From CAZSHG01 sp964459995 (lineage in GTDB: Bacteria > UBP14 > UBA6098), in assembly GCA_964459995.1 (NCBI GenBank), contig CAYWOR010000016.1:1-61560 (forward strand): DNA of 61,560 nt, given 5' to 3'. The notes beneath the pieces are model-generated. The model had not been told where the DNA came from, made no database searches, and saw only the letters and a program-made list of their open reading frames with translations. This document shows positions 1 through 8,071 of this stretch, piece after piece. Made by a program: the position numbers and the translations under genes. Each line of letters begins with the position of its first letter. Position 1 is the stretch's first letter.

Positions 1-50
1 TTCCCCCCCTTGTTAAAGGGGGGTCGGCGCTTGAGCCCGTATGGGGGGGG
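1..50. repeat. Dispersed palindromic element, copy 1
   Basis: A C-run/G-run hairpin (CCCCCC then GGGGGG around a TTgttAAA centre, about 4-24) is followed by a conserved tail. Read on the minus strand, the segment (CCCCCATACGGG, TCAAGC, CCG, then the hairpin) matches the plus-strand segment at 60901-60958. Two copies 60 kb apart make this a dispersed intergenic repeat; its function is unknown. Confidence 0.6.
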
Positions 51-59
51 ATTATTGCG

Positions 60-116
60 GAAAAACGGGCGGACATCCGTGAGATTTCCCTTCGGTCAAC
101 AAAGACCCTCCCCTAC
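60..116. repeat. Dispersed GC-rich element abutting the galE stop
   Basis: The words GGTCAACAA (94-102) and ACCCTCCCCTAC (105-116) recur in the same order inside the coding region near 46839-46874. On the minus strand the element begins GTAGGGGAGGG, so it supplies the TAG stop codon of galE. This looks like a REP-type repeat that became the end of the gene. Confidence 0.5.
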
Positions 117-1066
117 GAAAATCTTACCATCGACTCGATAATCTCTCGAAGGCCTCTTCGCGGCAACCAGCCGAGAAGCGTTCTGGCCTTGATATTCTCT
201 GCTATCACAACCGGCGTGTCGCCCTCGCGCCTTCCGACCTTCCGAATTTGGAAATCGACACCTGTAATCTCGCGTGTCATCGTTGCGATTTCTTGGACAG
301 TAAATCCCTCGTGCGAGCCAAAATTGATGATTTCGCTCGGGTTGCCCTTCTCGAGGTAATCCATCGCGGAGATGTGCCCCTCTGCGATGTCGAGAACATG
401 AATGAAATCGCGGACGCATGTGCCGTCGCGGGTGGGGTAATCGTCTCCGAATATTTGAAGCTCGGAGATTTCGCCCATTGCGGCCTTGAGTGCGAGGGGG
501 ATGAGTCGCGTCTCGTTTTTCGCCTCGCAACGGATGCCATAACCCGCGCCGCCGACATTGAAATATCGCAGAATTATATATTGAATGTCGCCATTCAGCG
601 AAGAATCGACGATGGCGTTCTCCGCGCCTGCTTTGGTGGTGCCATAGGGCGATATGGGCGCGACAGGGGTATTCTCCGTTATTGGAATATCGGATGGATC
701 GCCATAAACGGCCACTGTGGATGAGAAGATGAGCTTGCCGACGCCGGTTTCCTTCATCGCGCGAAGAAGGTTGACCGTCCCGACGACATTTTGTTCCCAA
801 TAGAAAATGGGGCGTTCGATGGATTCCGGTATGATGCATTTTGCGGCGAAATGCATCACGATATCGGGCTTTGCAGACTCGATAGCGGAGATAATCTGTT
901 GTGGTGATGTGATATCGCCGAGGATGAACTTCGCCGATTCGGGCACCAATTCGCGCCTTCCGGTTGTGAGGTTGTCGAAAACGGTAACCTCGTGCCCCTT
1001 TTCGAGAAGCATGGCGACGCAATGGCTTCCGATATATCCGGCACCGCCTGTAACGAAAACTCTCAT
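113..1066 (-). CDS. galE: UDP-glucose 4-epimerase
   Basis: Interconverts UDP-glucose and UDP-galactose with bound NAD+ in the cytosol, feeding surface polysaccharide synthesis. The protein is an extended short-chain dehydrogenase: Rossmann motif GGAGYIGSH at residues 7-15, SSTVAVYG near 115, and the catalytic YxxxK in SPYGTTKAG near 140. Its 317 residues are close to the family length. In-frame ATGs exist at 1075 and 1066; 1066 is preferred because RVFVTGG is the usual family start and GGATGG lies just upstream. The TAG stop is contributed by a dispersed GC-rich repeat. The gene appears to be monocistronic, with 280 bp to the next gene upstream. Confidence 0.95.
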   Translation of the reverse strand: MRVFVTGGAGYIGSHCVAMLLEKGHEVTVFDNLTTGRRELVPESAKFILGDITSPQQIISAIESAKPDIVMHFAAKCIIPESIERPIFYWEQNVVGTVNLLRAMKETGVGKLIFSSTVAVYGDPSDIPITENTPVAPISPYGTTKAGAENAIVDSSLNGDIQYIILRYFNVGGAGYGIRCEAKNETRLIPLALKAAMGEISELQIFGDDYPTRDGTCVRDFIHVLDIAEGHISAMDYLEKGNPSEIINFGSHEGFTVQEIATMTREITGVDFQIRKVGRREGDTPVVIAENIKARTLLGWLPRRGLREIIESMVRFS

Positions 1067-1233
1067 ATTATCCATCCGTTCGAGATTTCCCGCGAAAACG
1101 TCCTCTCGCGGAGCAATTATTATAGATACGGCTTCGAAGCCGAAAAATCAAGGATAAACTGGTTTGCGAGTTAGGAATGTTGAATAAGAGGCAAATTTAG
1201 TGTGGATTTTGGCAAATGGTATCGACAAAGGGT

Positions 1234-1309
1234 GATGCAAATGTATTCTATTTGCATGCAAATGTATGCAAATGCTTGCAAATGTATTCTATTTGAATAC
1301 ATCTGCATC
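1234..1309. repeat. Nested direct and inverted repeat between galE and its neighbour
   Basis: The 19-nt word TGCAAATGTATTCTATTTG occurs at 1236-1254 and 1277-1295. The outer ends (1234-1248 and 1295-1309) are 15-nt inverted repeats with one mismatch, so the segment can fold into one long stem or expose repeated TGCAAATG sites. It occupies the galE upstream region and may be regulatory. Nothing else is visible in 1076-1350. Confidence 0.55.
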
Positions 1310-1350
1310 AGGCGGATAATCGTGGAATGTCTTCGCTCTCGAAAATCGTT

Positions 1351-1941
1351 CTATTGGGGGGATTGGGATTTCGCTTCGGGTTTGTCCTTGCGGTCCATGT
1401 TGAAATAATAATGGATTGCGCCCTGAACCATAATTGCGGCTCTGTCAGTGTCGCGGTAGTAGAATATTGTTTCGGCAGTGAGCGAAATCCTGTCCAGCAA
1501 GATGGCTTCAATTCCGAAACCTGCGCCGGCTGTCCATATTTCGTTCGTAACAAGAGAAGACTGGCAGACCCAGTCGTCAACATCCCATTCGCACCAATAA
1601 TAGTATTCTTCACGAGTGTATTCGTAGCTAAGGCCTGTCGAAATATAGAAAGATGTGTTCTTGTGCCGGGAAAGGTGATATTGAAGCTCGATTCCGGGCA
1701 TTGCCCAGCGGTATTCTTCATCGGAGTAGTAGCCTGCGGTAAGCTGGACACCATATTTGGCTTGGTAGATGAGTTTGTAAGACATCCCGACGCCGGAGTA
1801 ATGTCCTGCGGCAACCCCCAGCCCCTGAAGGTATCTTGGGAATTCCCGCGCGTTTGTGGGGTCTATGCGAGAGGAGTTGTCAGATGCTAATGCAATGGCC
1901 GATAAACAGATAAGCACCAACAGAACCAAAGTTCTTTTCAT
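1351..1941 (-). CDS. Exported protein, probable small outer-membrane barrel
   Basis: Not recognised to family level. The 196-residue product starts with a clear signal peptide (MKRTLVLLVLICLSAIALA, cleavage likely before SDN). The mature part is rich in aromatic residues and in alternating polar/hydrophobic segments suggestive of beta strands (for example GVQLTAGYYSD and AAIMVQGAIHYYF), with two cysteines in a tryptophan/tyrosine-rich loop near residue 125. The last strand ends in YYF before a charged tail. I infer a small outer-membrane beta-barrel or periplasmic beta protein; a lipobox is absent. No operon partner is evident. Confidence 0.6.
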   Translation of the reverse strand: MKRTLVLLVLICLSAIALASDNSSRIDPTNAREFPRYLQGLGVAAGHYSGVGMSYKLIYQAKYGVQLTAGYYSDEEYRWAMPGIELQYHLSRHKNTSFYISTGLSYEYTREEYYYWCEWDVDDWVCQSSLVTNEIWTAGAGFGIEAILLDRISLTAETIFYYRDTDRAAIMVQGAIHYYFNMDRKDKPEAKSQSPQ

Positions 1942-2019
1942 TTCTGTCCTTATGAAATTGTAACTTACCGGAATAAAATAATGAAATGTTGAAAGAAAGC
2001 AATAGTCAATCTTTGCGGG

Positions 2020-2754
2020 TTATTTCAACTCGCCCATATCGAGGGAGATTATGCCTGTCTCGGGGCTGTAAACACGAAGCGTGGCATCGGGGTTGATTCC
2101 GAGGATTCGGTAGTTCACGGTTTTGCCGCGGACGATGAAATCCCTCTCGCGGCCCTTGGAGTATAGCGCAATGTTAATTTCGTCGAGAATACTTTCGAAA
2201 CCTCCGGCAAGGAAAGCACGATTGGTATCATCGATTTCGGGTAGTAACTCGGCCAGAAATCTTTCTGAATCGATTTCCGCGCCAGTTAATTCGGATAATG
2301 AGACCGCGTTTCGGCCAAGTTCTTCGGGGAAGCCCCCCTCGGCGATATTGAGATTAATGCCGATACCAATTGCGATTCTCGATTCCTCGCCGCGTGTTTT
2401 CGCCTGAATGAGTATCCCACAAATTTTTCTGTCGTCCGCGAAGACATCATTCGGCCATTTGATTCGGAAATCGGCATTTTGGGCGAATTTCATCAGTTTG
2501 TTGCGAATTGTATAGGCTATCATAATCGCGAGCTTGTTATAGTTGCCCAGAGGCTCTTGCGCAGAGAGTAGAATCGAAAAATAAAGACCGCCGTGAGGGG
2601 AGAACCACAGATTGCTTCCTCTTCCCCTTCCGGCGGTCTGTATTTCGGCTGTAAGAACTGTGCCTATTGGCATATGGCGATACTCGTCGGAGAGAATCAT
2701 TCGGTTAGTCGAATCGACGTTTTTGAGACGAATTATCTTCCCGCCAATCTCCAT
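2020..2754 (-). CDS. birA: Biotin--[acetyl-CoA-carboxylase] ligase
   Basis: Attaches biotin to the conserved lysine of biotin carrier domains using ATP. The motif AGRGRGSNLWFSPHGGLYFS (residues about 39-58) is the biotinyl-AMP loop, followed by KWPNDVF near 98 and KICGILIQAKT. The 244-residue protein has no N-terminal HTH, so it is a monofunctional ligase rather than a repressor. It is the last gene of the methylmalonyl-CoA operon; its ribosome site (AGGATAAAGA) lies in the last codons of the beta subunit gene. The position suggests dedicated biotinylation of the carrier protein encoded two genes upstream. Confidence 0.93.
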   Translation of the reverse strand: MEIGGKIIRLKNVDSTNRMILSDEYRHMPIGTVLTAEIQTAGRGRGSNLWFSPHGGLYFSILLSAQEPLGNYNKLAIMIAYTIRNKLMKFAQNADFRIKWPNDVFADDRKICGILIQAKTRGEESRIAIGIGINLNIAEGGFPEELGRNAVSLSELTGAEIDSERFLAELLPEIDDTNRAFLAGGFESILDEINIALYSKGRERDFIVRGKTVNYRILGINPDATLRVYSPETGIISLDMGELK

Positions 2755-2757
2755 TCT

Positions 2758-3888
2758 TTATCCTGAGAATTTGCTCAGGAAGATTCCCGCGGCTATCGCA
2801 GTTCCGATAACACCGGCGACATTTGGCCCCATCGCGTGCATAAGTAGATGATTATCCGGGTCGTATTTTCGTCCGAACATCTGGACAACTCTCGCCGAAT
2901 TTGGCACAGCGGAAACCCCCGCCGCGCCGATGAGGGGGTTAATTTTCACCTTTAAGAAGAGGTTCATGAATTTTGCGAAAAGCACACCTCCAGCTGTCGC
3001 AAAGGCAAATGCAACTACACCGAGAAGGAAAATCTTTATCGATTCCCAAGTCAGGAATGTTGAACCTTTCGCGCTCAAACCGACACATATTCCGATGAAA
3101 ATTGTGAATGTATCGACCATAGCTGTGGATGCGGTTTTCGCCAGACGGTTTGTTACTCCGCTTTCTTTAAGTAGATTGCCCAAGAATAGCAATCCAAGTA
3201 GGGGGAGAGCGCCCGGGGCAATTAGTGCGCTAACAAGGAAAGCGACGACCGGGAAGAAAATTTTCTCTCTGGCTGACACGATTCTTGGAGGCGCCATGCG
3301 AATAAGCCGTTCCTCTTTTGTTGTGAGAAGCCTCATAATGGGCGGCTGAATGACCGGCACGAGCGACATATAGGAATATGCGGCAATCGATACCGGCGCA
3401 AGATATGCCGGCGCGAGTTTTGATACGAGATATATCGAGGTGGGGCCGTCAGCGCCTCCGATAAGGCCAATTGCCGCGGCTAAAGCCGGTTCGAATTTGA
3501 ATGCTATCACCGCAACAAAGAATGTTACGAAAACGCCAATCTGCGCGGCGGCACCAAGGATAACCGTTTTCGGGTTAGATATGAGTGTCGAAAAATCGGT
3601 CATCGCGCCGATGCCGAGGAATATCATCGCAGGATAAAGCCCATTTTTCACGCCCCAGTATAGGGCATGGAAAACGGAAGAGTCGGCTTCGATTCCGACC
3701 TCGAGACCGAATGGAACCGGTGTATTCCCAATGATGATTCCGAAGCCGATTGGCACAAGTAGGAGCGGCTCGTAATTTTTCTTTATCGCCAGATAAATAA
3801 AGATAGCGCCGAAAACCATCATTATGGCGTTCTGAAGCGTGAAATTTGCAAACCCAGTGTCTTTTAGGAACAGTATGAATGTTTCCAT
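2758..3888 (-). CDS. mmdB: Na+-pumping decarboxylase beta subunit
   Basis: Integral membrane subunit that decarboxylates carboxybiotin and moves Na+ outward (OadB/MmdB/GcdB family). The 376 residues match the family. Characteristic stretches include IGIGAMTDFSTLISNPK near 96, the Asp-containing GLIGGADGPTSIYL near 140, and the C-terminal AAGVSAVPNSARVVQ with HAMGPNVAGVIG. About ten hydrophobic segments are visible. A good ribosome site (AAGGAGCTTCTC) precedes the ATG. It is preceded by the biotin carrier gene and followed by birA, as expected for a complete membrane decarboxylase complex. Confidence 0.95.
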   Translation of the reverse strand: METFILFLKDTGFANFTLQNAIMMVFGAIFIYLAIKKNYEPLLLVPIGFGIIIGNTPVPFGLEVGIEADSSVFHALYWGVKNGLYPAMIFLGIGAMTDFSTLISNPKTVILGAAAQIGVFVTFFVAVIAFKFEPALAAAIGLIGGADGPTSIYLVSKLAPAYLAPVSIAAYSYMSLVPVIQPPIMRLLTTKEERLIRMAPPRIVSAREKIFFPVVAFLVSALIAPGALPLLGLLFLGNLLKESGVTNRLAKTASTAMVDTFTIFIGICVGLSAKGSTFLTWESIKIFLLGVVAFAFATAGGVLFAKFMNLFLKVKINPLIGAAGVSAVPNSARVVQMFGRKYDPDNHLLMHAMGPNVAGVIGTAIAAGIFLSKFSG

Positions 3889-3898
3889 GAGAAGCTCC

Positions 3899-4357
3899 TT
3901 AGGCCCGGTCGATTTCGATTAAGACATCGTCCTGCTTGACGGCATCGTCCACCCGAACATTCACCTTTGCAACCACACCGGACGCCGAGGCTTGAATTTG
4001 GTTCTCCATTTTCATAGCTTCCATAACGATTATATCCTGTCCGGCTTTGACATTATCGCCTTCTTTGACGAGAACTTTGAGCACTACACCGGGAATCGGT
4101 GCACGAACCTGCGAATTGTTTCCGGCTGAAGCCGGAGCAGTAGGCGTCTGAGCGATTGACGGAGCTGTCCGCTCGACTATTCGCTCGACTTTTTTGACTG
4201 CCGCACGGCGAACAGGAGCATCCTGTTTTTTCCCAAACTGTTTGATTGTTACATCGACCTCTTTGCCGTCGATGATAACTTTGGCGATATCGTTTTCTAT
4301 CTTAACAACATCGACTTCGTAATCCTTGCCACCGATTCTAAAAATATATTTTCCCAT
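3899..4357 (-). CDS. mmdC: Biotin carrier subunit of the decarboxylase
   Basis: Carries CO2 as carboxybiotin between the carboxyltransferase and beta subunits. The 152-residue protein has an N-terminal beta region (YIFRIGGKDYEVDV), a Pro/Ala/Thr-rich linker at about residues 55-80, and a C-terminal biotinyl domain with the invariant EAMKMENQI motif near 115, where the central lysine is biotinylated. The start has AGGAGCAAAAA upstream. The gene lies between the gamma-like and beta subunit genes and is presumably the substrate of the BirA encoded downstream. Confidence 0.93.
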   Translation of the reverse strand: MGKYIFRIGGKDYEVDVVKIENDIAKVIIDGKEVDVTIKQFGKKQDAPVRRAAVKKVERIVERTAPSIAQTPTAPASAGNNSQVRAPIPGVVLKVLVKEGDNVKAGQDIIVMEAMKMENQIQASASGVVAKVNVRVDDAVKQDDVLIEIDRA

Positions 4358-4366
4358 TTTTTGCTC

Positions 4367-4741
4367 CTAATCTTTCGATATTCCGGCCATCGACCACGCA
4401 CTAATTGGCCGTGGACGATAATCGAAGGTAAGTTCCGCAGGTTCGGTCTCGTGATAAAGCTTGAGTTCGAGTGTAACAGCGGCCAAAACAGCCGTTGTTT
4501 GATGCTCGTCGAGGGTTATCTCGTTGGAAACAGATACCTCTTCGGGCTTTTTAGGTTGGTTTTTCGGCGCTGTTTCGGTCGCAGTAACCTTTCCCTTTTG
4601 GGGATCTATGCTCTTAAACAGAGAGACGACCATCGATAATATCAACAAAGCCAATAGCACAACCACAATGCCCGTGATCGAAAGCACAAGGGCATCCATA
4701 AGACCACCCGTCATCCCAACAGCGATTTGTGTGATTGCCAT
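4367..4741 (-). CDS. Decarboxylase gamma/delta-type membrane anchor
   Basis: Small OadG-like subunit thought to assemble and anchor the decarboxylase complex. It has one transmembrane helix (TGIVVVLLALLILSMVVSLF, about residues 23-42), a Lys/Pro/Glu-rich linker, and an ending ISAWSMAGISKD like other gamma subunits. Sequence similarity within this family is low, so the call leans on length, topology and position between the alpha and biotin carrier genes. The ATG at 4741 follows GGAGAATT; an in-frame TTG one codon upstream is less likely. Confidence 0.8.
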   Translation of the reverse strand: MAITQIAVGMTGGLMDALVLSITGIVVVLLALLILSMVVSLFKSIDPQKGKVTATETAPKNQPKKPEEVSVSNEITLDEHQTTAVLAAVTLELKLYHETEPAELTFDYRPRPISAWSMAGISKD

Positions 4742-4749
4742 CAATTCTC

Positions 4750-6300
4750 CTAAAGCGGGATGTTGCCGTGTTTTTTAGTCGGCAGGGTTTCGCGTTTGTC
4801 TTCGAGAAGTTCGAGTGCCCGGCAAATCCTGTTGCGTGTATTTTGGGGCTGGATTACATCGTCGATATAGCCCTTTTTCGCGGCGACATAGGGATTAGCG
4901 AATTTGTCTCGATATTCTTGCTCAAGCTCTTTCGCTTTCTGCTCGGGGTTTTCGGCTTCTGAAAGTTCTTTTCCGAAGATAATTTCCACAGCGCCTTTTG
5001 GTCCCATAACGGCGATTTCTGCAGATGGGAGGGCATAATTTATATCGCCGCGCAGATGTTTCGAGCTCATGACATCGTAGGCTCCGCCGTAAGCTTTGCG
5101 AAGGATTACCGTGATTTTCGGCACCGTGGCTTCGGCATATGCGAAGAGCAATTTCGCGCCGTGACGGATAATACCGCCGTGCTCCTGAACAGTGCCGGGA
5201 AGGAACCCCGGGACATCTTCGAGTGTAACGAGCGGTATATTGAAGGCATCGCAGAAGCGCACGAAACGCGCGCCTTTGATCGACGCGTTGATATCGAGCA
5301 CTCCGGCGAGATGCTTGGGCTGATTTGCGATAATGCCGACGGATTTGCCGTTAAATCTCGCGAATCCGACCACAATATTCGACGCCCAAAGCTCGTGGAC
5401 CTCGAAAAACTCGCCGTTATCGACTATCTCATGGATAATATCGCGGACTTCATAGGGGACATTGGTGTTGTCCGGAATAAGCTCGTTGATACGGAAACAT
5501 TCGCGCTCGGGTGGGTCGTCGGTGGGGATTTCCGGCGGAAGTTCCATATTGTTCTGCGGGATGAACGAAACCAATTTGCGAATCGCTTCGAGAAGCTCCT
5601 CCTCATTATCGCAGGAGAAATGAGAGACGCCGCTACGACTGTTGTGGACGTAGCTTCCGCCGAGGTCTTCGGTGGTAACATCCTCATTCGTAACGGTTTT
5701 CACGACTTTGGGGCCGGTAACGAACATGTAGCTGTTTTCTTTCACCATGAAAACAAAGTCCGTGATGGCCGGAGAATAAACCGCGCCGCCGGCACAAGGT
5801 CCCATGATAGCGGAAATCTGCGGAACAACGCCTGAATAGAGGACATTCTTGAGGAAGATATCGCCGTATCCGGCTAAAGAATCGACGCCCTCCTGAATTC
5901 GTGCACCGCCTGAGTCATTGATACCGATAACCGGAGCGCCGATTTTCGCGGCCATATCCATAATTTTCGTAACTTTCCTTGCGAATGTTATCGAAAGGGA
6001 GCCGCCGAAAACGGTGAAATCGTGCGAAAAGATAAACACCTTCCGACCGTCGATTGTGCCATAGCCTGTAACCACGCCGTCTCCGGCGAAGTGTTGCTTA
6101 TCGATACCGAAATTCGTGCATTCGTGCTCGACAAAGGTATCGAATTCCTCGAAACTTCCGGTATCGAGAAGCTTTTCGATGCGCTCGCGCGCGGTAAGTT
6201 TGCCTTTGGCGTGCTGGCTGTCGATTCGTTTCTGGCCGCCGCCCAAATAGGCTTCCTCGCGCTTTTGTTTGAGTTTGAGCAGTTTTTCTTCAATTGTCAT
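4750..6300 (-). CDS. mmdA: Methylmalonyl-CoA decarboxylase alpha / carboxyltransferase subunit
   Basis: Transfers the carboxyl group of methylmalonyl-CoA to biotin, giving propionyl-CoA. The protein has 516 residues, as for PccB/MmdA carboxyltransferases. It shows HAKGKLTARERIEKLLD at about 29-45, the oxyanion-hole glycines in NDSGGARIQEGVDSLAGY, GPCAGGAVYSPA, and the C-terminal domain with GFLPGTVQEHGGIIRHGAKL and AYGGAYDVMSSKHL. Neighbouring beta and gamma-like membrane subunits favour a Na+-pumping decarboxylase over an ATP-dependent propionyl-CoA carboxylase, because no biotin carboxylase gene is present here. It overlaps the epimerase gene by 11 bp, indicating translational coupling. Confidence 0.93.
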   Translation of the reverse strand: MTIEEKLLKLKQKREEAYLGGGQKRIDSQHAKGKLTARERIEKLLDTGSFEEFDTFVEHECTNFGIDKQHFAGDGVVTGYGTIDGRKVFIFSHDFTVFGGSLSITFARKVTKIMDMAAKIGAPVIGINDSGGARIQEGVDSLAGYGDIFLKNVLYSGVVPQISAIMGPCAGGAVYSPAITDFVFMVKENSYMFVTGPKVVKTVTNEDVTTEDLGGSYVHNSRSGVSHFSCDNEEELLEAIRKLVSFIPQNNMELPPEIPTDDPPERECFRINELIPDNTNVPYEVRDIIHEIVDNGEFFEVHELWASNIVVGFARFNGKSVGIIANQPKHLAGVLDINASIKGARFVRFCDAFNIPLVTLEDVPGFLPGTVQEHGGIIRHGAKLLFAYAEATVPKITVILRKAYGGAYDVMSSKHLRGDINYALPSAEIAVMGPKGAVEIIFGKELSEAENPEQKAKELEQEYRDKFANPYVAAKKGYIDDVIQPQNTRNRICRALELLEDKRETLPTKKHGNIPL

Positions 6301-6700
6301 GATGACCCTCGCATATCTCAGTAAGTATCTTTGCTGTGGATTTCGGATGTATGAAGGCGATTTTCATGCCGCCGGCTCCGGTTCTTGGGACATTATCAAT
6401 CATAGCCGCGCCTTTGTCCACAAGTTTTTCGATTTGGCCGCAGATATCGTCTGTTTTGTAGGCTATGTGGTGTATGCCTTGACCGCGAGCGGAAAGGAAT
6501 TTTGCTATTGGGCTTTCCGGTGAGGTCGGCTCTAAGAGCTCGATATCGACATCGCCCACACGAAATTTTGCCACACGAACCTTTTGCTCAGGCACTTCTT
6601 CCTCTTCGAGAAGCTCGAGGCCGAGAATATCGCGGAAAATGGGGATAGTATCCGCAAGACTCTCGACGGCAATTCCAAGATGGTCGATTTTTTCTATCAT
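6290..6700 (-). CDS. mce: Methylmalonyl-CoA epimerase
   Basis: Interconverts (R)- and (S)-methylmalonyl-CoA between the mutase and the decarboxylase. It is a 136-residue glyoxalase-fold (VOC) protein. The start IEKIDHLGIAVESL carries the first metal-binding histidine; GIHHIAYKTDDI near 84 and a late glutamate in AKILTEICEGH complete the usual site. The ATG at 6700 is chosen over an upstream extension because it forms a TAATG junction with meaB and begins exactly at the conserved domain. Confidence 0.94.
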   Translation of the reverse strand: MIEKIDHLGIAVESLADTIPIFRDILGLELLEEEEVPEQKVRVAKFRVGDVDIELLEPTSPESPIAKFLSARGQGIHHIAYKTDDICGQIEKLVDKGAAMIDNVPRTGAGGMKIAFIHPKSTAKILTEICEGHHDN

Positions 6701-7656
6701 TAATTCTCCATAAGATTCGGCAGGATTTCGCCGCCGAGTTTTTTTGCGAGCGTGAAGGGGGTTTCTTCCCCTTTTCGAATGCGCTCGACCCAAATTGGCA
6801 ACCTACTATCAAAATCCAATCGACTTTTCAAAAAACTCTCGACTCGAAATCTCAATATCGATTCGATATCGTCTTCGATCCTTTTGGTTATGCGTTTTTC
6901 TATCTCTCCGCTTTTTTCGATATATGCTCTGTGTGCGATAATTTTTTCGACTATCGTATCGAGGCCGATGTCATTCACGGCTTGTGCGAGAACTACCGGC
7001 GGAATATAACCTAGTCCGCTGAAATTTTCCTCCAGCATCGACTGTATGTATCTCGCGATTCTGTCGGCGCCCTCGCGGTCGGCCTTGTTGATTACGAATA
7101 CATCGCCGATTTCCATAATACCGGATTTCATCACCTGAATATCGTCGCCGAGACCGGGCACTTGAATCAGCACCACAGTGTCTGACAGGCCGACCACTTC
7201 GACTTCGTCCTGTCCGACTCCAACAGTTTCGATAATAATAAGATCGAACCCCGCGGCTTCGAGGATTTTCGCGGCGTCCTTGGTAGCGGCTGAAACTCCG
7301 CCCAAATGCCCGCGCGAGGCCATGCTTCGGATAAAAATCCTCGAATCGACAGCGTGCTCGATCATGCGAATTCTGTCGCCCAAAATCGCGCCGCCTGTGA
7401 AGGGGGAACTTGGATCGACCGCAAGGATTCCTATCCTCTCGAAATTGTTTTTTAGATATGGGATTAAAGCGTTGATAAGAGAGCTTTTTCCAGCGCCGGC
7501 GGGGCCTGTGATGCCCAGAATATAGCTTTTGCCGACGCCGTATATCTCGCCGAGGAGTTCATATGCGGCTTCTCCGCCCCTTTCGACAGTGGAAATGCCT
7601 TTGGCTATCAGGCGCGGATTGCCCTCGATAATAGCTTTTGCGATGCGGGAGGTCAT
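6700..7656 (-). CDS. meaB: MeaB-type GTPase chaperone of methylmalonyl-CoA mutase
   Basis: GTPase that protects and reloads the B12 cofactor of methylmalonyl-CoA mutase (ArgK/MeaB family). The 318-residue protein has a P-loop GPAGAGKSSLINALI at about 50-64, DPSSPFTGGAILGDR near 82, the switch region ETVGVGQDE near 143, and NKADREGADR as the guanine-specificity motif near 190. It lies directly between the small mutase subunit and the epimerase, with 1-bp spacings, so it almost certainly serves this mutase. Confidence 0.95.
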   Translation of the reverse strand: MTSRIAKAIIEGNPRLIAKGISTVERGGEAAYELLGEIYGVGKSYILGITGPAGAGKSSLINALIPYLKNNFERIGILAVDPSSPFTGGAILGDRIRMIEHAVDSRIFIRSMASRGHLGGVSAATKDAAKILEAAGFDLIIIETVGVGQDEVEVVGLSDTVVLIQVPGLGDDIQVMKSGIMEIGDVFVINKADREGADRIARYIQSMLEENFSGLGYIPPVVLAQAVNDIGLDTIVEKIIAHRAYIEKSGEIEKRITKRIEDDIESILRFRVESFLKSRLDFDSRLPIWVERIRKGEETPFTLAKKLGGEILPNLMEN

Positions 7657-7657
7657 G

Positions 7658-8062
7658 TCAGGCCTTTTTCGCGGCCATCTCCTCTTCGATGAAGTCCGTG
7701 ATCTGCTTTACTGTAGTCCCCGGCCCGAAAATTGCCTTGACTCCCTTTTCGCGGAGAAAGGGAATGTCGTCCTCCGGAATTATTCCGCCGCCGAAGACGA
7801 AGATATCCTCCGCGCCTTTTTCGCGAAGAAGCTCTGTAACCTGCGGAAAGGAAATGTTATGCGCGCCCGAAAGGAGCGAAAGACCGACGAAATCGACATC
7901 CTCCTGAATCGCCGTTTCGACGATGCTCTCCGGAGTTTGGCGAATTCCGGTGTAGATTACCTCGTAACCTGCGTCACGAAGGGCTTTCGCGATGAATTTT
8001 GCCCCGCGGTCGTGGCCGTCGAGTCCCGGTTTGGCAATTAATATCCTGACACGATTATCCAT
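7658..8062 (-). CDS. mcmA2: Methylmalonyl-CoA mutase, B12-binding subunit
   Basis: Cobalamin-binding subunit of a split methylmalonyl-CoA mutase. The 134 residues contain the base-off/His-on signature: AKPGLDGHDRGAKFIA (about 9-24) gives the DxHxxG motif, followed by VGLSLLSGAH and the GGGIIPEDD loop. This corresponds to the C-terminal domain of single-chain mutases. It follows the large subunit by 9 bp and precedes meaB by 1 bp, so the holoenzyme and its chaperone are co-translated. Confidence 0.95.
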   Translation of the reverse strand: MDNRVRILIAKPGLDGHDRGAKFIAKALRDAGYEVIYTGIRQTPESIVETAIQEDVDFVGLSLLSGAHNISFPQVTELLREKGAEDIFVFGGGIIPEDDIPFLREKGVKAIFGPGTTVKQITDFIEEEMAAKKA

Positions 8063-8071
8063 TTTCTCACC

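Noticed and set aside
5056..5835. Long plus-strand frame (259 codons) opposite mmdA
   Set aside because: Antisense shadow of a well-conserved gene; its product shows no domain.
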